Source: Isosphaera sp. (GTDB taxonomy: Bacteria > Planctomycetota > Planctomycetia > Gemmatales > Gemmataceae). Taken from it: a stretch of 55,089 nucleotides of DNA. The notes beneath the pieces are model-generated. The model was not told the origin of the DNA, made no database searches, and saw only the letters and a list, made by a program, of their open reading frames with translations. Both the position numbers and the translations under genes were made by a program. Shown here in pieces: positions 33,765 through 41,100 of the stretch. Position 1 is the stretch's first letter, and the number at the start of each line of letters is the position of its first letter. The stretch spans positions 1 through 55,089 of the forward strand of contig PNKH01000045.1 in NCBI GenBank assembly GCA_013822345.1, in the 5' to 3' direction.

Positions 33765-35345
33765 TCAGTTCCGCGGGTCCGGCTCGTACTCCTCGGCGAC
33801 GTGCGGGATCGGGGTGTCGATCTCGACCCCGGGGACCAGCTCGGCCATCGCCCGCAGGACCGGCTCGCGGACGGCCAGCATCGCGGCCGCGCACCGCGGG
33901 TCGAACTGCCGCCCGGCCTGCCGCTCCACCTCCGCGAACGCCCACGCCGGCGGCCGCCCCTTCTTGTTCTCGTGGTACGGGCGGTGGCTGGTCATCGCGT
34001 CGAACGCGTCGGCCACCGCCACGACCCGGGCCAGGAACGGGATGTCCTCGCCGGCCAGCCGGTCCGGGTACCCGGTCCCGTCCCACCGCTCGTGGTGGCT
34101 GCGGACGATCGGGATGATCGGGTGCATCTCCGGGATCGCCTGGAGGATCTCCGCCCCCATGGTGGTGTGCCGCTGCATCCGGGCGTACTCGTCCGGGGTC
34201 AGCTTCCCCTCCTTGCGGAGGATGGCGTCGTCGATCCCGATCTTGCCGATGTCGTGGAGCGGCCCGCCGAGCTTGACCACCTCCAACTGGTCGTCCGGCA
34301 GCCCGAGGTGCTCGGCCATGAGGGTGGCGTACCGGGTGACCCGCTGGGTGTGCCCGCCGGTGTAGTCGTCCCGCATCTCCACCACCTGGGCCATCAGGGT
34401 GATGGTGCGGTGGAAGAAGTCCTTCTGCCGGCGGAGCAACAGGGCGCTCTCGATCGCCGCCGAGACGTGGGCGGCCAGGGCGTCGGCCAGGTGGAGGTCG
34501 TCCTCGGTGAACGCCTGCTGGGACAGGTTCCGGTCCAGGTGGAGGACGCCGAGCCGCCGCCGCGGGGTGCGGAGCAGGACGCACAGGACGCTGGCCATCG
34601 CCCCGTCCTGGATGCTCTGGGTGAGCCGGGCGTCGTCGTCGTCCCCGTTGGTCAGCATGCTGTACAGGAGGGAGACGCCGCCGGCGTAGCACCGGTGGGT
34701 GAGCTTCTTGGAGAAGTGGAACCGGCCCGGGGCCTCGCCGACCCCGACCGCCAGGGCCCGGAGCTTGAGCGGCGGGTCCGGCCCGTCCCCGTCGGCCAGG
34801 ACGATCGCCCCGCGCTGGGCCTCGAGCACGCTGACCGCGTCGTTCAGGACCACCTGCAGCAGGTGGTCCTCGCTCTGGACGCTGACGAAGTGGTGACCGG
34901 CCCGGAGCAGGGCGACCAGCTGCTCCCCGGCCCGGGGCATCTGGTTCCGGTCGTACGCCAGCCGGCGGATGCCGTCCTCGAACGCGGACGGGGCGGCGGC
35001 GACGACGTGCTGGTTACTCGGCGGGCCGCCGCTGTCGGACGGGGCCCCGTCCGCCTCGACGACCAGGGCGACCTTGCCGAACTGGACCACGTCCCGCGGG
35101 CGGACCGGCTGCTCCCCCGGCCCGACCCGGGTCCCGTTCACGTACGTCCCGTTGGTGCTCTCCAGGTCGCGGACGTACCACCCGTCGTCCCCGCGGCGGA
35201 CCTCGGCGTGCCGCCGGCTGACCGAGCTGTCGTCCAGCACCACATCCAGGGACGCGAGCCGGCCGGCGCGGAGGAGGGTGTCGGACTCCCACGTCCGCCC
35301 CTTCACCTCGCCGCTGATCCCGCGGAGCCGGATGGTGTGCTTCAC
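33765..35345 (-). CDS. FHA-GAF-HD-GYP signalling protein
   Basis: A 526-residue cytoplasmic regulator. An FHA domain (about 20-95) has the phosphothreonine-binding residues in SVSRRHAEV and STNGTYVNG. A GAF domain follows (about 150-300). The HD-GYP phosphodiesterase domain (about 312-500) has HD at 364-365 (LHDIGKIG), HH at 417-418 and GTGYP at 423-427, so c-di-GMP hydrolysis is plausible. FHA suggests control by Ser/Thr kinases, which this genome has. GTG 35345 (MKHTIRLRG) is preferred as it opens the FHA domain; an in-frame GTG at 35429 would add 28 low-complexity residues. Confidence 0.88.
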   Translation of the reverse strand: MKHTIRLRGISGEVKGRTWESDTLLRAGRLASLDVVLDDSSVSRRHAEVRRGDDGWYVRDLESTNGTYVNGTRVGPGEQPVRPRDVVQFGKVALVVEADGAPSDSGGPPSNQHVVAAAPSAFEDGIRRLAYDRNQMPRAGEQLVALLRAGHHFVSVQSEDHLLQVVLNDAVSVLEAQRGAIVLADGDGPDPPLKLRALAVGVGEAPGRFHFSKKLTHRCYAGGVSLLYSMLTNGDDDDARLTQSIQDGAMASVLCVLLRTPRRRLGVLHLDRNLSQQAFTEDDLHLADALAAHVSAAIESALLLRRQKDFFHRTITLMAQVVEMRDDYTGGHTQRVTRYATLMAEHLGLPDDQLEVVKLGGPLHDIGKIGIDDAILRKEGKLTPDEYARMQRHTTMGAEILQAIPEMHPIIPIVRSHHERWDGTGYPDRLAGEDIPFLARVVAVADAFDAMTSHRPYHENKKGRPPAWAFAEVERQAGRQFDPRCAAAMLAVREPVLRAMAELVPGVEIDTPIPHVAEEYEPDPRN

Positions 35346-35722
35346 AACCGCCTCGGGGTCGCCCGTACGGGCCGGTGGCGCGGGGGGACGGGCCGCGCCG
35401 GCGCCGGTCGCGCCCGGCAAGTTTAACACGCCTCTCGCCCGAATGCACCCACCGGGGTCGGGTTGCGACGGTTTTCACCCCCCGCCGCTGCGCCCCCGGG
35501 CGAATCGTCCGCCCGGCGCGAAGCTGGTCTTCCCCCTCGCCGGAGGGGGAGAGGGCGGCGAGCGGCGTCAGGCGCGAGCTGGGTGAGGGGACGGCGGACC
35601 GAGGTGGCCGGGGGCGTGAACCCGACCGGGCGCCTCCGGCCGCCCTGCCCCTCACCCGGCCGGTCGCTCCGCTCCCGACCGCCCACTCCCCCTTCGGGGG
35701 CGAGGGAGAAGAACGGCCGGCC
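35346..35722. other. Intergenic region filled by an imperfect palindrome
   Basis: About 377 bases between two minus-strand genes. It contains the inverted repeat at 35528-35713 and, before it, non-coding GC-rich sequence including GTTTAACACGCC near 35420 that could be promoter DNA for the HD-GYP gene. No gene is supported. Confidence 0.55.
35528..35713. repeat. Large imperfect inverted repeat, CCCTCGCC/CCCTCACCC family
   Basis: Imperfect arms of about 60 bases (35528-35590 and 35649-35713). Each contains TTCTTC/TCCCCCTCGCC, GGGGGAGAGGGCGG and GGGTGAGGGG. It belongs with the repeats at 10231 and 14446 and is followed directly by the stop of the gene at 35723. Confidence 0.78.
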
Positions 35723-36613
35723 TCACGGCACGTCGCCGTGCCGGCCGAGCACCACGTCGGCCCGGTGGGCCCCGGCCCCGACCGCCCCGAACTGGTTCAG
35801 GAAGATGTGGTCCCCGCCCGGGCCGACGTGCGGGGTGGTGGTGAACCGGACGGACCCGCCGGCGTGCAGGACGTTCATCCCGCCCGGGTGCGGGGAGACC
35901 GGCCCGGCCGCCGGGGCGGCCTCCGCGGTCGGGTAGTCGGCCGAGATCGGGACGAGGTCGTGCTCGCCCCCCGCGGCCGGGCGGGACGGCCCGACGAGAT
36001 TCCCGTCCGGGGTCCGGTATCCGAGCGAGTAGGTGTACCCGACCGCCCCGACAGCCCGACCGGCCGGGCAGCCGGGGCGGAACCCGGGCGGGACCTGGCC
36101 GGACTGAGCCAGGGCGTCGGCGAACGACCCGGCCGGTGCCCCGGGCCCGACCTTGGGGTACCGGCCGGCGTGGAGGTTGGCGTACCCGTCCAGTCCGGTG
36201 TACACCTCCCGCAGGTGGTCCATGCAGGCGACCTGGTCGCCCCGGGCCCGGACCTTCCCGACCCCCGACACCACCAGCCCGCCGGCGAACAGGGCGATGC
36301 CGCAGGCGACGAGCACGTCGAGCCGGGGGACCCGGCCGCCCGCCGCGGGCTGCGGGGCCGCCCGCCGGGCGCGGGGCGGGGCCGGGAAGACCGGCGGGCG
36401 GGCGGCGGCCGCGACCCGGTCGAGGGTGCGGGCGACGAGCCCGGGCGGGGGTTCCGGGTGCCGGCGGTCGGCGGCGAGCGGGGCCAGGGCCGCCCGCCAC
36501 CGGTCCAGCCGGGCCGCCGCCGCGGGGTCGGCCGCCAGCCGCGCCTCGGCCGCCGCCCGGTCGGCCGGGGCGAGGGCGTCGAGCAGGTAATCGATCAGGT
36601 CGTCGTCGGTCAT
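35723..36613 (-). CDS. Anti-sigma-like membrane protein with H-X9-DG-like C-terminus
   Basis: A 296-residue protein. The N-terminus DDDLIDYLLDALAPADRAAA is the pattern of anti-sigma factor N-termini in ECF operons (zinc-less). One transmembrane helix lies at about 108-125 (VLVACGIALFAGGLVVSGVG). The outer part begins CMDHLREVYTGLDGYANLH and includes HPGGMNVLHAGGSVRFTTTP, the arrangement of DUF1559/H-X9-DG pseudopilin-like proteins, but with Gly in place of Asp. It starts four bases after the end of the ECF sigma gene. Sigma control from the membrane is inferred. Confidence 0.78.
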   Translation of the reverse strand: MTDDDLIDYLLDALAPADRAAAEARLAADPAAAARLDRWRAALAPLAADRRHPEPPPGLVARTLDRVAAAARPPVFPAPPRARRAAPQPAAGGRVPRLDVLVACGIALFAGGLVVSGVGKVRARGDQVACMDHLREVYTGLDGYANLHAGRYPKVGPGAPAGSFADALAQSGQVPPGFRPGCPAGRAVGAVGYTYSLGYRTPDGNLVGPSRPAAGGEHDLVPISADYPTAEAAPAAGPVSPHPGGMNVLHAGGSVRFTTTPHVGPGGDHIFLNQFGAVGAGAHRADVVLGRHGDVP

Positions 36614-36617
36614 GGGT

Positions 36618-37247
36618 CTATTCCGCGTTCCCCGTTCCGCACCCCGCGTTCGACTCGGCCCAGTCCTCGGCCAGCTTCGCCAGGGCGGCGTGGAGCCGGG
36701 ACTTGACCGTCCCGACCGGGATGCCGAGGGCGTCGGCCGCGTCCTGGTACTTGAGCCCCTGGAAGTACACCAGCAGGACGGCCTGGCGGAGCAGTTCGGG
36801 GAGCCCGGCGACGGCCTCCCGCACCCGGCCGCGCACCTCCGCCCGGTCGGCGGCGTCCGGGGGGGCGTCGCCGGGGGCCGGGAGCAGCTCGAACAGCGGC
36901 CGCGGCTCCCCGTCCTCGTCCGGGGCGCTGACGGTGTCGGCCGGGCGGTCGGCGGACCGCCGGGCCCGCCGGCGGAGGGCGTCGATCGCCTGGTTGGTGG
37001 CGATCGCGTACAGCCACGGGCGGGCCGGCCGGCCGGGTTCGTACTGTTTCGCCTTGAGGAAGACCTGGACGAACGTATTCTGGAAGACGTCGTCCGCGAG
37101 GTCGTCGTCCCCGACGTACCGGCGGAGGTACCCGAACAGCTCCCGCTCGTACCGCCGGACCAGCGGGCCGAGCGCCCCCCGGTCCCCGCCCCGGAGCCGG
37201 GCGAGCAGGTCTTCGTCGGCGTCCGGGGGTGGCGGGTGGTCCGGCAC
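36618..37247 (-). CDS. ECF RNA polymerase sigma factor
   Basis: A 209-residue ECF sigma factor. Region 2 is YLRRYVGDDDLADDVFQNTF with RPWLYAIATNQAIDALRRRA, and region 4 LPELLRQAVLLVYFQGLKYQ with the HTH DAADALGIPVGTVKSRLHAA. It is the first gene of a two-gene operon with the anti-sigma-like protein. A perfect minus-strand TTGACA lies upstream (37327-37332). Regulon unknown. Confidence 0.93.
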   Translation of the reverse strand: MPDHPPPPDADEDLLARLRGGDRGALGPLVRRYERELFGYLRRYVGDDDLADDVFQNTFVQVFLKAKQYEPGRPARPWLYAIATNQAIDALRRRARRSADRPADTVSAPDEDGEPRPLFELLPAPGDAPPDAADRAEVRGRVREAVAGLPELLRQAVLLVYFQGLKYQDAADALGIPVGTVKSRLHAALAKLAEDWAESNAGCGTGNAE

Positions 37248-37298
37248 GGGCCCTCGGGGGTGGTACGAGGCCGGGGGGTCGGGCGTTCGCGCGGGAAT

Positions 37299-37332
37299 GG
37301 TATATCAGACGGGCGCGGGGGCCGGTTGTCAA
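37299..37332 (-). promoter_or_regulatory. Putative promoter with perfect TTGACA
   Basis: On the minus strand a consensus TTGACA occupies 37327-37332 and an AT-rich TGATATACC follows at 37299-37307. The spacing to TGATAT is 19 bases, long for sigma-70, so the precise -10 is uncertain. It lies about 55 bases from the sigma start. Confidence 0.45.
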
Positions 37333-37363
37333 GCCGGCCGGGTCTCTTCGGAAGGGGCGGGCG

Positions 37364-37945
37364 ATGGAACGGGTGGTGACCGTGTTCGGGTCGGCGGTCG
37401 TCCGGGTCGAGCCGGACGTGATGTCGCTGCGGCTGGCGGTGTCCCGCCAGGGGCCGCGGCCGCGGGACGTGATCCGGGAGACGCAGCAGGCGGCCCAGAT
37501 CGTCCGGACGCTCCTCGGGAAGGCCGGGGTGACGGACGTGGCCGCGTCCCGGCTGATTCTCGCCCAGGTGGCGGAGGGGCCGGGTCAGGCCCGGGGGTTC
37601 GCCGCCCGGATCGGGTTCACCGCCGTGATGCCCGACCTGTCCCGGACGGAGGAGGTGTTGATCGGGGTGGTGGACGCCGGGGCGAACGAGATCGGGGCGG
37701 TCGAGTTCCACACGTCGCGGTGGGCGGAGCTGCGGGCGGAGGCCCGGCGGCGGGCGGTGGACGCCGCCCGGGCGGCGGCGGAGGCGTACGCCCGGGCGGC
37801 CGGGGTCGGGCTCGGGTCGGTGGTCGGGATCGCCGACCAGGCCGTCGGCCCGGACCCGGCCGACGACGGCCACCCGACCACCGCCCTCGCCCCGGACGCG
37901 ATCCCGGTCGCCGCCCGCGTCGCGGTGACGTTCGAGCTGGTGTGA
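37364..37945 (+). CDS. SIMPL-domain (DUF541) protein
   Basis: A 193-residue protein. VTVFGSAVVRVEPDVMSLRL at the start and the C-terminal RVAVTFELV are the SIMPL/DUF541 boundaries; the middle has the helix ARRRAVDAARAAAEAYARAA. Many SIMPL proteins are periplasmic with a signal peptide; this one begins directly with the domain, so it is probably cytoplasmic. The function of the family is not settled. A GAAGGGGCGG stretch precedes the ATG. Confidence 0.82.
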   Translation: MERVVTVFGSAVVRVEPDVMSLRLAVSRQGPRPRDVIRETQQAAQIVRTLLGKAGVTDVAASRLILAQVAEGPGQARGFAARIGFTAVMPDLSRTEEVLIGVVDAGANEIGAVEFHTSRWAELRAEARRRAVDAARAAAEAYARAAGVGLGSVVGIADQAVGPDPADDGHPTTALAPDAIPVAARVAVTFELV

Positions 37946-37981
37946 CCGGGCGAGGTTAGCACCCGTCGCCCGGGGGTGGTC

Positions 37982-38101
37982 CGCCCGGGGTTGGCACCCC
38001 GGGCTATTCCCTCGCCGCCCCTTCGGGGCTGAGGGCTTGGGGCTTGGTCTTGAACCCCGAAGGGGTGGGCAGGTAATAGCCCGGGGTGCCAACCCCGGGC
38101 G
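37982..38101. repeat. Imperfect 50-base-arm palindrome, GCCCGGGGTTGGCACC family
   Basis: Arms 37982-38031 and 38052-38101, each with GCCCGGGGTTGGCACCCCGG, GCTATT and CCCCTTCGGGG (itself a small hairpin), around a 20-base centre. It lies between the SIMPL gene and dnaE, just before a TATAAC -10-like site. Confidence 0.85.
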
Positions 38102-38133
38102 CCTCCGCGCCGCGAACCCCTCCCCGCCTCACC

Positions 38134-38162
38134 TTCCGTCGCCCGTCCGCCGCGGCTATAAC
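38134..38162 (+). promoter_or_regulatory. Putative promoter of dnaE
   Basis: TATAAC (38157-38162) lies 32 bases before the ATG, with TTCCGT 17 bases upstream as a weak -35. Assigned from position and local AT content only. Confidence 0.35.
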
Positions 38163-38194
38163 GGGTGGCCCCTGACCCTTTGGGCCGCCGCGTT

Positions 38195-41100
38195 ATGTCG
38201 AACCGCTTCTGCCACCTCCACCTCCACACCCACTACAGCCTGCTCGACGGGTTCAACCGCATCCCGGCCCTGGTCGAGCGGACGAAGGAGCTCGGGATGA
38301 CGGCGTGCGCCGTCACCGACCACGGGAACCTGTACGGGGCGGTCGAGTTCTACACCGAGTGCAAGAAGGCCGGCATCAACCCGGTGATCGGGTACGAGGC
38401 GTACGTCGCCGGGACGGACCGGCGGGAGCGGAAGAAGGACGACCTCGGCGAGGTGTACTACCACCTCACCCTGCTGGCGAAGAACACGACCGGGTTCAAG
38501 AACCTCATCAAGCTCTCCAGCATCGCGTTCCTGGAGGGGTTCTACTACAACCCGCGGATCGACCGGGGGGTGCTGGAGGCCCACAAGGACGGGTTGATCT
38601 GCCTGAGCGGGTGCCTGGCCGGGTCGTTCAACCAGCTCATCCTCCGCGACAAGGTGAAGGAGGCCCGGCAGCTCGCCGAGTGGTACGCCCGGGTGTTCGG
38701 GAAGGACTTCTACGTCGAGATCCAGAACAACGGGATCAAGGCCCAGGACGAGTGCACCCCCGTCGCGGCCGACATCGCGAACGCCCTCGGGGTGCCGCTG
38801 GTGGCGACCGCCGACGCCCACTACCTGTGCGCGTCCGACGCGGTCGCCCACGACATCCTGTTCTGCATCAACACCCAGCAGAAGCACGACCCGCGGCGGA
38901 AGAAGTACCCGGAAGAGCGGATGGCGAACCCGTACTACGTCCGCAGCCCGGACGACATGTACCGGCTGTTCCCGGGGCACGCCGACGCGGTCGCCCGCAG
39001 CGCCGAGATCGCCGACGCGGTCGACATCGAGATCGACTTCAAGAAGCGGCACTTCCCGGTGTTCCGCCCGCCGGAGGGGCGGACCCCGGAGGAGTTCCTG
39101 CGGGAGTTGTGCGAGCAGGGGGTGCGGGAGCGGTACGGCGAGAACCCGTCGGAGGCGGTGCGGAGGCGGCTCGACCACGAGCTGGGCATCATCACCAAGA
39201 TGGGCTTCGCGAGCTACTTCCTGATCGTCTGGGACTTCGTCCGGTTCGCCCGGGAGTCGGGCATCCCGTCCACCGCCCGCGGGTCCGGGTGCGGGGCGAT
39301 CGTCAGCTACGTGCTGTACCTGAGCCACGTCTGCCCGCTGGAGTACGACCTGCTGTTCGAGCGGTTCCTCGACCCGAACCGGAGCGAGGCCCCGGACATC
39401 GACATCGACTTCTGCCAGGACCGGCGGGAGCTGGTGATCGAGTACGTGAAGCGGAAGTACGGGGTCGAGTCGGTGGCCCAGATCGGGACGTTCGGGACGC
39501 TGGCGGCGAAGGCGGCGATGAAGGACGTCGGGCGGGTGCTGGACGTGCCGCTGGAGCGGGTGAACCAGATGTGCAAGCTGGTCCCGATGCACGGGGCGAT
39601 CGCCGGGGACCTGGACGAGGCGCTGGCCAGCCCGGACTTCCGGCGGGAGTACGACCAGGACCCGCAGGTCCGGCAGATGGTCGACGTCGCGCGGAAGCTG
39701 GAGGGGACGAACCGGAACGTCGGGACGCACGCCGCCGGGGTGGTGATCGCGAACGGCCCGATCACGGATTACGTGCCGGTGCAGCGGGTGGTGCGGAAGG
39801 CGGACGGGGACGGGTCGGAGAAGGGGTCGGTGGCGGTGACGACGCAGTGGGAGATGGGGGTGCTGGAGAAGGTCGGCCTCTTGAAGATGGACTTCCTGGG
39901 GCTGCGGAACCTGACGGTGCTGGACAACTGCGTGAAGCTGATCAAGCGGACGCGCGGGGAGGACGTGGACCCGGCGAAGTTCCCGCTGGACGACAAGGAG
40001 ACGTACGCGCTGCTGCAGCGCGGGGACGCGAAGGGGGTGTTCCAGTTGGAGTCGGAGGGGATCCGGGAGCTGCTGAAGCGGATGAAGCCGGACAACATCC
40101 GGGACCTGATCGCGGTGCTGGCGCTGTACCGGCCCGGGCCGCTCGAGGGCGGGATGGTGGACGAGTACGTGGAGTGCAAGCACGGCCGGCGGCGGCCGGC
40201 GTACCCGCACCCGGTGATGGAGGAGGTGCTGAGCGAAACGTACGGGGTGATGTGCATCCACGAGGACGCCCGGGTGGCGATGGCCGACGGGACCGAGAGG
40301 CCGATCCGGCACGTCCGCCGGGGCGATCGGGTCCACTCGCTGAACCTGGAGACGCGGGCGGTCGAGGCGAAGGAGTGCCACGGGTGCGGCCCGACCCGTC
40401 GCGAGGACGGCCTGCGGCTGACGCTGGAGAACGGGTTCGCGGTGACCTTGACCCGGGACCACAAGGTGTGGACGTGGGCCGGGTGGAAGGAGGTTCAGGA
40501 CCTCGACCCCGGGACGGACCTGGTGGCGTGCGGCCTCCGCACCCCGCAGGAATTGCCCGAGGTCGCCGGCCTCGCCCCGTGGCTCGGGTCGGACGAGGAC
40601 GTGGCCTACCTGCTCGGGCTGCTCACCGGCGACGGGTGCCTGACCAGTAGCGGCATCACCATCGCCACGGGGACGGCGGCCGCCCACGACCGGATCGTCG
40701 CGTGGCTCCGGGACCGGTTCCCCGGGTTGCAGGTGTCGCCGTACTTCCACCTGCGGTCGTGGTACGTCAACCTGTCGCACCCGGAGCTGCTGAACGACCC
40801 GAACCACGGCAACCGCAAGACGAAGCTTCACCACCTGCTCGACACCCACGGCCTGAAGAAGAAGGCCACCGCGAAGCGGGTGCCGGAGGCGATCTTCCGC
40901 TGCCCCGGCCCGGTGCGAGGGGCGTTCCTCGCCGGCATCCTCGACTCGGACGGGTGCCTCGCCACCAACTCGAACGGGGCGGGCGTCTCCTTCATCTCCT
41001 CGGCGTCCCCGGGACTGGTTCAAGACTTGCGCCGGCTCTGCCAGTTGATCGGCGCGGCAGTGAAGGTCTACCCCCAGCGCCTCCAGGTGTGGGGCCTCCG

